Assembly (NCBI RefSeq): GCF_029626155.1
Contig: NZ_JARUBL010000001.1
Coordinates: 6,414,501-6,478,500, forward strand
Reading direction: 5' to 3'
Length of the DNA: 64,000 bases
Source: Solwaraspora sp. WMMD1047
GTDB lineage: Bacteria; Actinomycetota; Actinomycetes; Mycobacteriales; Micromonosporaceae
Shown: positions 39,151-48,200 of the stretch, piece by piece
Numbering within the stretch: position 1 is the first letter of the stretch
Layout of the letters: the number at the start of each line of letters is the position of its first letter
Notes under the pieces: generated by a model
What the model saw: only the letters and a program-made list of their open reading frames with translations
Told to the model about the DNA's origin: nothing
The model's database searches: none
Made by a program: the position numbers and the translations under genes

Positions 39151-39172
39151 CCCCAGATTCGGACTTCTGGGG
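39151..39172 (-). terminator. Hairpin terminator after tRNA-Gln
   Basis: CCCCAGA (39151-39157) and TCTGGGG (39166-39172) form a 7-bp stem with an 8-nt loop, 5 bp beyond the 3' end of the tRNA on the minus strand. Confidence 0.65.
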
Positions 39173-39177
39173 ACAGC

Positions 39178-39248
39178 TCGGCCGCTAGGACTCGAACCTA
39201 GAATACCGGGACCAAAACCCGACGTGTTGCCAATTACACCACGGCCGA
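39178..39248 (-). tRNA. tRNA-Gln (anticodon TTG)
   Basis: 71-nt tRNA. The acceptor arms TCGGCCG and CGGCCGA pair fully. The D-arm holds TGGTGTAATTGGCAACA; the anticodon stem TCGGG/CCCGG encloses the loop TTTTGGT with anticodon TTG. The T-arm contains GGTTCGAGTCC. The 3' CCA is not encoded. It reads CAA (and CAG by wobble) codons. Confidence 0.97.
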
Positions 39249-39334
39249 TCGCTCTGCTTCACAGCCTAACGCCTACCGCCGATGTCTGGATCACCCGACG
39301 TCCGGCGCCCCGGCCGGGATCGCGTCCATAGCAA

Positions 39335-39373
39335 CTTACGCTTCCGTAGGTTACGGTGACGTAGGCGTAAGTT
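39335..39373. promoter_or_regulatory. Repeated operator before the desaturase gene
   Basis: Two head-to-tail 16-bp near-palindromes, CTTACGCTTCCGTAGG (39335-39350) and GTTACGGTGACGTAGG (39350-39365), are followed by CGTAAGTT (39366-39373), the inverse of AACTTACG at 39333. The whole block is an outer inverted repeat, AACTTACGC...GCGTAAGTT. It ends 25 bp before the desaturase ATG and fits a TetR-type regulator; the TetR gene at 40423 is the natural candidate. Confidence 0.65.
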
Positions 39374-39398
39374 AGTGATCTACCCCCAGCGAGGTGCC

Positions 39399-40370
39399 AT
39401 GTCTACCGCCGTACTCGATCAGTCGCCCGTCACCCCGCCCACCGGCCCGAAACCGCTCACCGAAGGGCCGCAGTCCCCCGGCATCCTGGTCGCCCTCTGG
39501 GGCTTCGTCGTCATCCCGTTCCTGGCCCTGATCGCCGCCGTCCCGGTCGCCTGGGGTGGCTGGCTCGGCTGGACCGACGTGGCCATCGCCGTGCCGTTCT
39601 ACCTGGTGGCCGGGCTCGGCATCACGGTCGGCTTCCACCGCTACTTCACGCACGGCTCATTCAAGGCCAAGCGGTGGCTGCGGATCACCCTCGCGGTGGC
39701 CGGCTCGCTCGCCATCGAGGGCAACATCACCCAGTGGGTCGCCGACCACCGCCGGCACCACGCCTTCTCCGACGTCGAGGGCGACCCGCACTCGCCGTGG
39801 CGGTTCGGCACCAGCGTCTGGGGCCTGACCAAGGGCCTGTTCTACGCGCACGTCGGCTGGTTGTTCCACCGCGAACTGTCCAACCGGGAGCGGTTCGCCC
39901 CCGACCTGCTCGCCGACCGGGACATCAGCCGGATCGACCGGCTCTTCCCGGCCATCGTCATCTTCACCGCGCTGGCCCCGGCCGTCGCCGGCGGCCTGCT
40001 CACCTGGTCCTGGCAGGGCGCACTCACCGCCTTCTTCTGGGCCGGGCTGGTCCGCATCGCGCTGCTGCACCACGTGACCTGGTCGATCAACTCGGTCTGC
40101 CACGTCTACGGTGAGCGCCCGTTCGAGGTGCGCCAGGGTGACAAGGCCTCCAACTTCTGGCCGCTGGCGATCATCTCGTTCGGCGAGAGCTGGCACAACC
40201 TGCACCACGCCGACCCCACCAGCGCCCGGCACGGCGTGCTGCGCGGCCAGATCGACATCTCGGCCCGGACCATCTGGGTCTTCGAGAAGCTCGGCTGGGC
40301 GTACAACGTGCGCTGGCCGAAGACCGACCGGATCGCCGCGAAGCTGGTGAAACCCGGCAGCTCGACCTGA
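39399..40370 (+). CDS. Membrane acyl-CoA/acyl-lipid desaturase (delta-9 type)
   Basis: 323 residues, membrane-bound di-iron desaturase. The three His boxes are present: HRYFTH (near residue 80), DHRRHH (near 118) and HNLHH (near 260). Four or so membrane segments lie around them. It introduces a double bond into saturated acyl chains, adjusting membrane fluidity. ATG 39399 follows GCGAGGTG. The operator block upstream and the TetR gene downstream (52 bp) suggest local control by fatty-acyl signals. Confidence 0.93.
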   Translation: MSTAVLDQSPVTPPTGPKPLTEGPQSPGILVALWGFVVIPFLALIAAVPVAWGGWLGWTDVAIAVPFYLVAGLGITVGFHRYFTHGSFKAKRWLRITLAVAGSLAIEGNITQWVADHRRHHAFSDVEGDPHSPWRFGTSVWGLTKGLFYAHVGWLFHRELSNRERFAPDLLADRDISRIDRLFPAIVIFTALAPAVAGGLLTWSWQGALTAFFWAGLVRIALLHHVTWSINSVCHVYGERPFEVRQGDKASNFWPLAIISFGESWHNLHHADPTSARHGVLRGQIDISARTIWVFEKLGWAYNVRWPKTDRIAAKLVKPGSST

Positions 40371-40422
40371 GCGGATCGTCCCGGTCAACCCGCACCAGAC
40401 CGGTACCTGGCAGGATGGCCGG

Positions 40423-41118
40423 GTGACAGACAGCCCGAGCACGAACGGTGGCGTCGGGCGCGACCGGCCGCCAGCGCCGCCGCCAGCGGCGACCAAGACC
40501 AGTTCCCGGGTACGCATGTCAGCGGCCCAACGTCGCGAACAGCTGATCGCCATCGGCCGTCAGCTCTTCGCCGAGCGCGGTTTCGACGCCACCTCCATCG
40601 AGGAGGTGGCGTCCCGCGCGAAGGTCTCCAAGCCGGTGGTCTACGAGCACTTCGGCGGCAAGGAGGGGCTCTACGCGGTCGTCGTCGACCGCGAGGTGCT
40701 GGCCCTGCTGGACCGGATCACCACCGCACTGACCGCCGGCCACCCCCGGGAGCTGCTGGAACAGGCCGCGCTGGCGCTGCTCACCTACATCGAGGAGGAG
40801 ACCAGCGGCTTCCGGGTGCTGGTCCGCGAGTCGCCGGTGCTCTCCGCGACCGGCAACTTCAGCAGCGTGATGAACGACGTGGCGCACCAGGTGGAACACA
40901 TCCTCGGCGCCGAGTTCAAGAGCCGGGCGTACGACCCCAAGCTGGCTGAGCTGTATTCGCAGTCGCTGGTGGGGATGGTGGCGCTCACCGGCCGCTGGTG
41001 GCTGGAGGTGCGCAAGCCCCGCAAGGAGACGGTCGCCGCCCACCTGGTGAACCTGGCCTGGAACGGGCTGTCCCACCTGGAGGCCAAGCCCACCCTGCTG
41101 ACCCACCGGCCCCGCTGA
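40423..41118 (+). CDS. TetR-family regulator, likely controlling the desaturase
   Basis: 231 residues from GTG 40423; ATG 40516 (MSAAQRREQL) is an alternative. The HTH is FDATSIEEVASRAKVSKPVV followed by YEHFGGKEGLYAVVV. The C-terminal domain (residues 90-220) resembles TetR proteins that sense acyl-CoA in Actinobacteria. Position after the desaturase and the palindromes before it suggest it represses the desaturase gene; this is inferred from context. Confidence 0.85.
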   Translation: MTDSPSTNGGVGRDRPPAPPPAATKTSSRVRMSAAQRREQLIAIGRQLFAERGFDATSIEEVASRAKVSKPVVYEHFGGKEGLYAVVVDREVLALLDRITTALTAGHPRELLEQAALALLTYIEEETSGFRVLVRESPVLSATGNFSSVMNDVAHQVEHILGAEFKSRAYDPKLAELYSQSLVGMVALTGRWWLEVRKPRKETVAAHLVNLAWNGLSHLEAKPTLLTHRPR

Positions 41119-41175
41119 GGTCGCGAGCCCGGCCCGCGGGAGACCGGCCGGCACCCGGCCCCGGCGACGGCCCGA

Positions 41176-41637
41176 TCAGGCCGCCTGGCCCCGCCGGACC
41201 CGGTCGACGGACTCGGCGTGCTCCACCGGGCCGACCTTGTCGTAGAGCCCGGTGGCGAGGAAGGTCAGCCCGAAGAGCATCGAGACGATCACCGTCGACA
41301 TGGAGAAGTTGAGAAAGTTCAGCTCGGTCTGCAGGACGGTCATCATCGCCAGCGCGGTGACCATGAAGACCACTCCGACGGTGAGATTCAGGTAGTGCCC
41401 CAGGTTGCCCCGGTGCACGGCGCCAACCAGGATGATCATGCCGAAGACGACGGAGACCAGCGCGAACGCCAGATTCGCCCGCAGGCCGAGCACCTGGTGG
41501 TCGCCCCGGTCGAAGAGCGGCTCACCCCAGGTGACCGCCACCCCCACCACCCCGAAGACCAGCACGTAGAGGCCGATCAGGCCGGCGAAGGCGCGGAAGA
41601 GCGGTCGGGCGGGATGGTTGACGGGGATGTGGGCCAC
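41176..41637 (-). CDS. DUF4383 membrane protein
   Basis: 153 residues with four membrane segments of the DUF4383 type. It starts MAHIPVNHPARPLFRAFAGL, the typical VNHPA opening, and continues through LVSVVFGMIILVGAVHRGNL and FLNFSMSTVIVSMLFGL to a charged tail. It is a paralogue of the next gene; the two are about 90 bp apart on the same strand. The function is unknown. Confidence 0.85.
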   Translation of the reverse strand: MAHIPVNHPARPLFRAFAGLIGLYVLVFGVVGVAVTWGEPLFDRGDHQVLGLRANLAFALVSVVFGMIILVGAVHRGNLGHYLNLTVGVVFMVTALAMMTVLQTELNFLNFSMSTVIVSMLFGLTFLATGLYDKVGPVEHAESVDRVRRGQAA

Positions 41638-41725
41638 GGCCCCTCCTCGGTGCGGGCGGCAATCATCCCGAATTGTCGCCCGACGGGACCGACCCGGTCA
41701 CCGGAACGACCAGGAAAGCCTCCGG

Positions 41726-42178
41726 TCAGGCGCGCAGCCGGCCGTCCTGCCAGGCCCGGCTCTCGTCGTCCGAGCCGACCCGGCCGTACATCCCGGCGAC
41801 CAGCAGCACCTGGCCGAGGATCATGACGACCACGACGGTGGCGATGCTGAAGTTCAGGTAGTTGACGTCGGTTCGCAGGAAGGCCAACGCGAGCAGGCCG
41901 AGCGCCATCAGTCCGTACCCGAGCCAGGTGTTGACCGCGACGTCGATGTTGCGGCCGATGCCGGCGGCGACCAGCAGCAGCACGCCGAGCAGCACCGAGA
42001 TGATCGAGAAGCCGAAGTTGCTGCCCTGCCCGAGCACCGCGGTGTCGTCCTGCGCGAAGAGTTCCCCGCCGCCGGTCTCGACCACCCCCAGCACCCCGAA
42101 GATGACCAGGTAGATGCCGATCAGGCCGCCGATCGCCCGGTAGATCGGCTGCGCGGGGTGGTTGACCGGGTTGTGCAT
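41726..42178 (-). CDS. DUF4383 membrane protein, paralogue
   Basis: 150 residues, same family and topology as the preceding entry. MHNPVNHPAQPIYRAIGGLI at the start and VNYLNFSIATVVVVMILGQV near the end align with its neighbour. Sequence divergence between the two is large, so the duplication is old. Confidence 0.85.
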   Translation of the reverse strand: MHNPVNHPAQPIYRAIGGLIGIYLVIFGVLGVVETGGGELFAQDDTAVLGQGSNFGFSIISVLLGVLLLVAAGIGRNIDVAVNTWLGYGLMALGLLALAFLRTDVNYLNFSIATVVVVMILGQVLLVAGMYGRVGSDDESRAWQDGRLRA

Positions 42179-42323
42179 AGTCGTCAGTCTCCAACGCCGT
42201 TCCGGTGGGGGTCACCGGTGATTCTCCCGCATCGGGCCGGCGGGCCTGCCGCAGACCCCCGGTCAGCGCCCGCAGCCGGGCGGCGTGCCCCTGCGCCGAG
42301 GCCCGGCAGCGGCCCGACCGTTG

Positions 42324-44237
42324 TCAGCTCTCCGGGACCTGCTCGGCCAGTTCCAGCCAGTCCTGTTCGATCTTTTCCCGCTCGGCCCGCACCTGCCGCA
42401 GTTGGCCGTCCAACTCGGCGACCCGGCCGTAGTCGGTGGCGTGCGCGGCCAACTCCTCGTGTAGCGCGCCCTCCCGCTGTTCGAGCTTGCCGATCTGCCG
42501 TTCCAGCCGGGTCAGCTCCTTGCGGGCGAGCCGGGCCTCGGCGGCCGACATCGCCGCGCCGCCGCTTCCGGCCGAGTCGGTCCCGGCCGAGCCGGTCCCG
42601 GCCGAGCCTGCTCCGGCCGAGTCGGCCCCCCGCGATCCGGTCCCGGCCGCCCCCGGCGCGGCCGACCCGGTTCCGGCGGATCCGGCGGTGCCCGGCTCCT
42701 GGCGGGCCAGGTACTCGTCGACGCCGCCGGGCAGGTGCACCAGCCGCCCGTCGCCGAACATCCCGTAGACCACGTCGGTGACCCGCTCGATCAGGTAGCG
42801 GTCGTGGCTGGCCACCACGAGCGTCCCGGGCCAGGAGTCGAGCAGGTCCTCCAACGCGGCCAGGGTGTCGGTGTCCAGGTCGTTGGTGGGCTCGTCGAAG
42901 ATCAGCACGTTCGGCTCGGCGGCCAGCAGCCGCAGCATCTGCAGCCGACGCCGCTCGCCACCGGACAGGTCGCTGACCGGGGTCCAGAGCCGCTTGTCGC
43001 CGAAGCCGAACAACTCCGCGAGCTGGGCGGCGTTCAGCTCCCGGTCGCCGAGGGTGACCCGCCGGGCGACCTCCTCCACGGCCTCCAGCAGCCGCAGGTG
43101 GCCGGGGAGCTCCCCCAGCTCCTGGGAGAGGAACGCTGGCCGGACCGTCGAACCGGTGGTCAGCCGGCCCTGGTCCGGCTCGGTCACCCCGGCCAGCAAC
43201 CGCAGCAGGGTGGTCTTGCCGGCCCCGTTGGCACCGACGATGGCGATCCGGTCGCCGGGGCCGACCTGCCAGGTGAGATCGTCCAGGATCAGCTTCGGCC
43301 CGGCGTAGAGGGTGACGTCGGCCAGGTCGTACACCTGCTTGCCGAGCCGGGCGGTGGCCAGCTTCTGCAGCGAGACCGTGTCCCGCGGCGGCGGCACGTC
43401 GGCGATCAGCGCGTTCGCGGCGTCGATGCGGAACCGGGGCTTGGAGGTGCGGGCCGGTGGACCCCGGCGCAGCCAGGCAATCTCCTTACGGAGCAGGTTC
43501 TGCCGGCGGGCCTCGGTCGCGGCGGCCACCCGCTCCCGCTCCGCGCGGGCCAGCGTCCAGGCCGCGAACCCGCCCTCGTACGCGCGCACCGTCGCGTCGC
43601 CGACCTCCCAGGTGGTGGTGCAGACCTCGTCCAGGAACCACCGGTCGTGGGTGACCACCACCAGCGCGCCGAGCTGCCCGCCGCCGGACCGGCCCCGGCC
43701 CGCCGACCGGCTGACCAGGTGTTTGGCCAGCCAGTCCACGCCGGCCACGTCGAGGTGGTTGGTCGGCTCGTCGAGGATGATCAGGTCGGCCGGCCGGACC
43801 AGCAGCGCGGCCAGCGCGACCCGCCGCCGCTCACCACCAGACATCGGCCCGACCGGCTGGTCCAGCCCGAGGTACGGCATGCCCAGCCCGGCCAGGATGG
43901 CCCGCACTCCCGCGTCGCCGGCCCACTCGTGCTCGGCGCCGAAGCCCTCGTCGAGCCAGGCGGTGCCGAGCACCACGTCCCGGACGGTCGCCTCGGCGGC
44001 CAGGGTGAGGTTCTGCGGCAGCCAGGCGACCCGCAGGTCGCGGCGGTGGGTGACCCGGCCGGCGTCCGGCTCCTCCAGCTTGGCGAGCAGCCGCAGCAGC
44101 GTCGACTTGCCGGCGCCGTTGAGCCCGACCACACCGATCCGGTCCGCGTCGTCGAGGCCGAGCGACACGTCGGTGAGCAACTGCCCGACCGCGCCGTAGC
44201 CCTTGGACACCCGGTCCAGGTTGACGATGTTGGCCAC
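42324..44237 (-). CDS. ABC-F family ATPase (ribosome-associated type)
   Basis: 637 residues with two ABC ATPase domains and no membrane domain. Domain 1: Walker A GLNGAGKST (near 40), signature MSGGERRRVAL, Walker B LIILDEPTNHLD. Domain 2: GANGAGKTT, LSGGERRRLQM, VLIFDEPTNDLD. A linker between them and a C-terminal coiled coil (LARKELTRLERQIGKLEQRE) fit Uup-like ABC-F proteins that act on the ribosome. An Ala/Gly/Ser-rich tract made of short repeats (encoded near 42560-42700) precedes the coiled coil. Start GTG 44237 has an AAGGGTGG site. Confidence 0.92.
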   Translation of the reverse strand: MANIVNLDRVSKGYGAVGQLLTDVSLGLDDADRIGVVGLNGAGKSTLLRLLAKLEEPDAGRVTHRRDLRVAWLPQNLTLAAEATVRDVVLGTAWLDEGFGAEHEWAGDAGVRAILAGLGMPYLGLDQPVGPMSGGERRRVALAALLVRPADLIILDEPTNHLDVAGVDWLAKHLVSRSAGRGRSGGGQLGALVVVTHDRWFLDEVCTTTWEVGDATVRAYEGGFAAWTLARAERERVAAATEARRQNLLRKEIAWLRRGPPARTSKPRFRIDAANALIADVPPPRDTVSLQKLATARLGKQVYDLADVTLYAGPKLILDDLTWQVGPGDRIAIVGANGAGKTTLLRLLAGVTEPDQGRLTTGSTVRPAFLSQELGELPGHLRLLEAVEEVARRVTLGDRELNAAQLAELFGFGDKRLWTPVSDLSGGERRRLQMLRLLAAEPNVLIFDEPTNDLDTDTLAALEDLLDSWPGTLVVASHDRYLIERVTDVVYGMFGDGRLVHLPGGVDEYLARQEPGTAGSAGTGSAAPGAAGTGSRGADSAGAGSAGTGSAGTDSAGSGGAAMSAAEARLARKELTRLERQIGKLEQREGALHEELAAHATDYGRVAELDGQLRQVRAEREKIEQDWLELAEQVPES

Positions 44238-44354
44238 GCCACCACCCTTCATGGTGAAGGCGTCCCGATCCGCCGGCGGGCCGGCACGGAAAGGACGCCT
44301 GGAGAATTCAAGGGTACGCGGACGGGCTGCGCGGCCGGCCCACCCCACCCGGAC

Positions 44355-44460
44355 GGCCGGCCCCAGACCGGGCGGCCAGCCCCAGACCGGCGGCCAGCCC
44401 CAGACCGGGCGGCCGGCTTGAGACCGGGGCCGGCTACAGACCGGGCGGTCGGATTCAGAC
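44355..44460. repeat. Degenerate 15-19-bp repeat between ispE and the ABC-F gene
   Basis: About six imperfect head-to-tail copies of GGCCAGCCCCAGACCGGGC-like units fill the second half of the 217-bp spacer and run into the ispE stop codon. The first half of the spacer holds the ABC-F leader. Nothing else is seen in it. Confidence 0.75.
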
Positions 44461-45411
44461 CACCCGGGCGCCGGCGACCGGGCCGGTGGCCGGCCACGCC
44501 GCGCGGCAGTGGCCGGAGGCCGCCAGCGAGTCCGCCACCTGGTCGGCGTGGGCCGCGTCGGCGGCCAGGAAGACGCAGGTCGGCCCGGAACCGGAGACCA
44601 TCCCCGCCAGCGCCCCCGCGGCCGTCCCGGCGGCCAGCGTGTCGGCCAGGGCGGGGCGCAGCGACAGCGCCGCCGCCTGCAGGTCGTTGCCGAGGCTGGC
44701 GGCGAGCACCCGCGGGTTCCGCTGGCGCAGCGCGGCCAGCAGGCCGTCCGGCGCCGCCAGCGGCTCCGGCGCCGCGTAGCCGGCCCGCAACCGGTCCAGT
44801 TCCGCGTACGCGGCCGGCGTGGCGATGCCGCCGTCGGCCACCGCCACCACCCAGTGCCAGGTGGTGGGCCGGGCCAGCACCGGGCTCACCGTCTCGCCCC
44901 GGCCGGTGCCGAGCGCGGTTCCGCCGTACACCAGGAAGGGCACGTCGGAGCCGAGCCGGGCGGCGATCGCGGCCAGCTCGTCGCGGGACAGCTCGGTGCC
45001 CCAGAGCGCGTCGCAGGCCACCAGGGTGGCCGCCGCGTCGGCGCTGCCGCCGGCCAGCCCGGCGGCGAGCGGGATCTGCTTGCGTAGGTGCAGCCGGGCG
45101 TGGGCGGGCCGGCCGGCGTACGCGGCCAGCGCGCGGGCCGCCCGCAGCACCAGGTTCGACTCGTCCAGGGCCAGCTCGCCGGCGCCCTCGCCCTCCATGG
45201 TCAGGGTGAGGGTGTCACCGCGCCGGGCGGTCAGCTCGTCGTGCAGGGCGATCGCGTGATAGACGGTGCTCAGTTCGTGGTAGCCGTCGGGGCGCAGCGG
45301 CCCGACGCCGAGATGCAGGTTGATCTTCGCGGGGACGCGGACCTTCACCGGGCCGGACAGCCCTCGTCCCGGCCGGTCGTCGTCCTCCTCCGGCCACCAG
45401 GCTTCGGTCAC
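44455..45411 (-). CDS. ispE: 4-diphosphocytidyl-2-C-methyl-D-erythritol kinase
   Basis: 318-residue GHMP kinase of the MEP isoprenoid pathway. VRVPAKINLHLGVGPLRPDG (the substrate-binding start) lies near residue 23 and the ATP loop PLAAGLAGGSADAAATLVA near residue 113; GMVSGSGPTCVFLA is the third GHMP motif. Start GTG 45411 overlaps the Uma2 gene stop by 4 nt. Normal neighbours ksgA and ABC-F are present, with a Uma2 gene lying between ksgA and ispE. Confidence 0.95.
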   Translation of the reverse strand: MTEAWWPEEDDDRPGRGLSGPVKVRVPAKINLHLGVGPLRPDGYHELSTVYHAIALHDELTARRGDTLTLTMEGEGAGELALDESNLVLRAARALAAYAGRPAHARLHLRKQIPLAAGLAGGSADAAATLVACDALWGTELSRDELAAIAARLGSDVPFLVYGGTALGTGRGETVSPVLARPTTWHWVVAVADGGIATPAAYAELDRLRAGYAAPEPLAAPDGLLAALRQRNPRVLAASLGNDLQAAALSLRPALADTLAAGTAAGALAGMVSGSGPTCVFLAADAAHADQVADSLAASGHCRAAWPATGPVAGARVV

Positions 45412-45995
45412 GCGGCGAGGTCCCGAACTCGCAGCCGGATCTCGAACGGCTTCGCCAGCACCAGCTCCTCGGTCGAGTCGGCGACCAGCTCGTACCGATC
45501 GCCCCGGAGCTCGTACGCGTGGACGTGCAGCGGGTCCTGCTCGATCCGCCAGTAGTGCCGGATGCCCGCCGCGGCGTACCCGGCGGGTTTCTCCAGCCGG
45601 TCGCGGCGCCGGGTCCCGGGCGAGACCACCTCCACCACCAGGACCACCTGGTCGGCGGTCGCATAGTGGCTGTTCAGGTGCACCGTCTCGGCGACCAGCA
45701 GCAGGACATCGGGCTCGAAGGTCTGCCCGGGCCCGACGAGCACGCCCATGGCGATGCTCGGTTCGAGATTGCGTGGGGCGTGCTGCCGCAGCCAGGACCA
45801 GAGCAACGTGCTGATCCTCTGGTGCCCGAAGGTCGGTGACGGAACCACGATCATCACTCCATCACGCAGCTCCACCCGGGGGGCGTCAGGGGGCAGCGCC
45901 AGCACGTCCTCCACGGTGTGGTTGGCCAGCCGCTGACGCCGCAGGTCCGGCCCGGACCAGCCGGCCGGAGCGGCCGGAACCGGCTCCGCGCTCAT
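45408..45995 (-). CDS. Uma2 family (DUF820) endonuclease-like protein
   Basis: 195 residues with a PD-(D/E)xK-like fold. The Uma2 pattern is clear: RVELRDGVMIVVPSPTFGHQ, FEPDVLLLV (Asp), VVLVVEVVSPGTRRRDRLEK (Glu and Lys), then YAAAGIRHYWRIEQD. Cellular roles are unknown; members are numerous in Actinobacteria and Cyanobacteria. It sits inside the ksgA-ispE cluster and overlaps ispE by 4 nt, so it is made with them. Confidence 0.9.
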   Translation of the reverse strand: MSAEPVPAAPAGWSGPDLRRQRLANHTVEDVLALPPDAPRVELRDGVMIVVPSPTFGHQRISTLLWSWLRQHAPRNLEPSIAMGVLVGPGQTFEPDVLLLVAETVHLNSHYATADQVVLVVEVVSPGTRRRDRLEKPAGYAAAGIRHYWRIEQDPLHVHAYELRGDRYELVADSTEELVLAKPFEIRLRVRDLAA

Positions 45996-46087
45996 CCTGG
46001 CAACCTCCCTGCCGGCGATCTTCCCGCCGGCAACCTTCGGGTCGGCGGATTCCCCGCCGGCGGGCTCGCCGCCGGCACGGCGTCAGC

Positions 46088-46954
46088 CTACTCGGCGGCC
46101 GGCGTACCCATCGTGGCCGACGCGGCGATGGCCGCGAACTGCTGCACGGTCAGCGACTCCCCCCGGGCGCCCGGGTCGACGCCGGCAGCGACGAGCGCGG
46201 CGGCGGCCCGGTCGGCGCCGCCGGCCCAGCCGGCCAGCGCGGCGCGCAGCGTCTTGCGGCGCTGCGCGAAGGCGGCGTCGACCACCGCGAAGACCCGCCG
46301 CCGGTCGACGTCGCCGCGGGGCGGCTCCCGGCGGGTGAACGCGACCAGCCCGGAGTCGACGTTCGGGACCGGCCAGAACACATTGGGCGGCACCCGTCCG
46401 GCGCTGCGGGCGGCGGCGTACCAGGCCAGCTTCACCGACGGAATGCCGTACGTCTTGGAGCCCGGCCCCGCGACCAGCCGGTCGGCGACCTCCTTCTGCA
46501 CCATCACCAGGCCGTGCCGCAGGCCCGGCAGCTCGGCGAGCAGGTGCAACACCACGGGTACGGCGACGTTGTAGGGCAGGTTGGCCACCAGCGCGGTCGG
46601 CCCCGGCGCGCCGACCTCGGCGGCGGTGACGCGGAGCGCGTCGGCCTGGTGCACGGTCAGCCGGCCGGGGTCCGCGCCGGCCGCCTTCGCCGTCTCCGGC
46701 AGCGTCCCGGCCAGCACCGGATCGATCTCGACGGCGTGCACGTGGGCCGCGGCCGACAGCAGCCCCAGGGTCAGCGAGCCGAGCCCCGGGCCGACCTCCA
46801 GCACGACATCGTCGGCCGTCAGGCCGGCGGTCGCCACGATCCGGCGCACGGTGTTCGGATCGTGGACGAAGTTCTGGCCGAGCTTCTTGGTCGGCGTCAC
46901 GCCCAGCCGGGCGGCCAGCTCCCGGATCTCCGCCGGGCCGAGCAGTCCGGTCAC
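46088..46954 (-). CDS. rsmA: 16S rRNA dimethyladenosine transferase
   Basis: 288 residues, also known as KsgA, which dimethylates two adjacent adenines near the 3' end of 16S rRNA. Motifs: [18 protein letters not shown], the SAM-binding [10 protein letters not shown], and the catalytic [17 protein letters not shown] 46952-46954 gives the normal length; the longer frame upstream is unsupported. Part of the tatD-ksgA-ispE neighbourhood, although tatD is separated from it by an Lrp gene. Confidence 0.95.
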   Translation of the reverse strand: MTGLLGPAEIRELAARLGVTPTKKLGQNFVHDPNTVRRIVATAGLTADDVVLEVGPGLGSLTLGLLSAAAHVHAVEIDPVLAGTLPETAKAAGADPGRLTVHQADALRVTAAEVGAPGPTALVANLPYNVAVPVVLHLLAELPGLRHGLVMVQKEVADRLVAGPGSKTYGIPSVKLAWYAAARSAGRVPPNVFWPVPNVDSGLVAFTRREPPRGDVDRRRVFAVVDAAFAQRRKTLRAALAGWAGGADRAAAALVAAGVDPGARGESLTVQQFAAIAASATMGTPAAE

Positions 46955-47204
46955 GCCCCAGAGCGTACGGCCACCTCGAACCCCACCCACACCGACCATC
47001 TCCGGCTGCCCGGCCGGGCAACTCTCAAATTCGTCTGGCGCCGAACGAGATCGATGATCGTTCTGCACCGGGGCCAACCTGGGCGAACGGGTCAGGGGTG
47101 GCGGTTACCGGTAGGGCACGCGAAACTTGGCCTTTGCCGCTAATCAGTCCTACTGGTAGATAAGGCCCTTGCCGCCTGACACCTCGTGCTCCACCCTGAT
47201 CACC

Positions 47205-48200
47205 GTGAGTCGCCACGCCGTCGCGTACCCGTTGGATACGACCGACCGGCGCATCGTCGCCGCGCTCCAGGTCAACGGCCGGGCGAGCTGGACCGAGATC
47301 GCCCAGCTCACCGGCACCTCGGTGACCACGGTCGCCCGGCGGGCCCAGCAACTGCTCGCCGACGGGCGGGTCAAGGTCGCCGTCGCCCCGCAGCCCGGCG
47401 GCGGCGTGGCCGAACTGCTCATCGTCCGGATCCGATGCGTACCCGGCGGCCAACTGCCGGCCGCCCGCGCGCTGGCGGCCATGCCGGAGGTCCGGTTCGT
47501 CGCCCTGGTGACCGGCGGCTGCGACCTGGTCGCCGAGGTGCTGGTGCCGAAACGGGCCGGCCTGCACAGCGTGCTGCTCAGCGGCTTGCAGAGCATCCCC
47601 GGGGTACGCGGCAGCGTGGCCGACCTCGGACTGCACACCTACAAGTCCACCCGCGAGTGGAGCCGGCACCTGCTCGGCCCCGGCGGCCGGCCGACCACAC
47701 CGCCGCCGGTGCACGACTGCCCCTCGGTGCACCTGGACAAGATGGACGAACGCATCGTCGCCGCGCTCCGCCAGGACGGCCGGGCCAGCTTCCAGGGCGT
47801 CGCGCACGGCCTCGGGGTCAGCGAGAGCACCGTCCGACGCCGGTTCGAATCGCTGCACCACGGCGGCTGCCTCCAGGTGGTCACGCTGGTCCCGGCCGCC
47901 GCGCTCGGTTTCGAGGCGGAGATCCTGTTCTGGCTCTCGGTGGCGCCGGCCCGGCTGGACACGGTCGCCCGGGAACTGGCCGAACTGGACGGCGTACGCC
48001 AGGTGGCGGCCACCCTCGGCCAGGAGTCGCTGATGTGCGAGGTGATCCTGCCGACCTACGCCGACCTGTTCCGGTTCACCACCCAGACCCTCGGCGGCAT
48101 CGAGGGAATCCGGGCCTGGACCGCGAGCGTCGAACTGCTCACCGTCAAGCGGGGCTTCGTGATCACCCCATGGGCGGCCCAGGTGGTCACCGGCCCGTGA
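47205..48200 (+). CDS. Double Lrp/AsnC-family regulator
   Basis: 331 residues made of two Lrp/AsnC units. Unit 1: HTH TDRRIVAALQVNGRASWTEI followed by AQLTGTSVTTVARRAQ, then an effector-binding domain. Unit 2 (from about residue 180): HTH MDERIVAALRQDGRASFQGV followed by AHGLGVSESTVRRR, then its own domain ending FVITPWAAQV. GTG 47205 is chosen; TTG 47169 would add twelve odd residues. Its stop abuts that of tatD (TGATCA), leaving no spacer. Confidence 0.85.
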   Translation: MSRHAVAYPLDTTDRRIVAALQVNGRASWTEIAQLTGTSVTTVARRAQQLLADGRVKVAVAPQPGGGVAELLIVRIRCVPGGQLPAARALAAMPEVRFVALVTGGCDLVAEVLVPKRAGLHSVLLSGLQSIPGVRGSVADLGLHTYKSTREWSRHLLGPGGRPTTPPPVHDCPSVHLDKMDERIVAALRQDGRASFQGVAHGLGVSESTVRRRFESLHHGGCLQVVTLVPAAALGFEAEILFWLSVAPARLDTVARELAELDGVRQVAATLGQESLMCEVILPTYADLFRFTTQTLGGIEGIRAWTASVELLTVKRGFVITPWAAQVVTGP

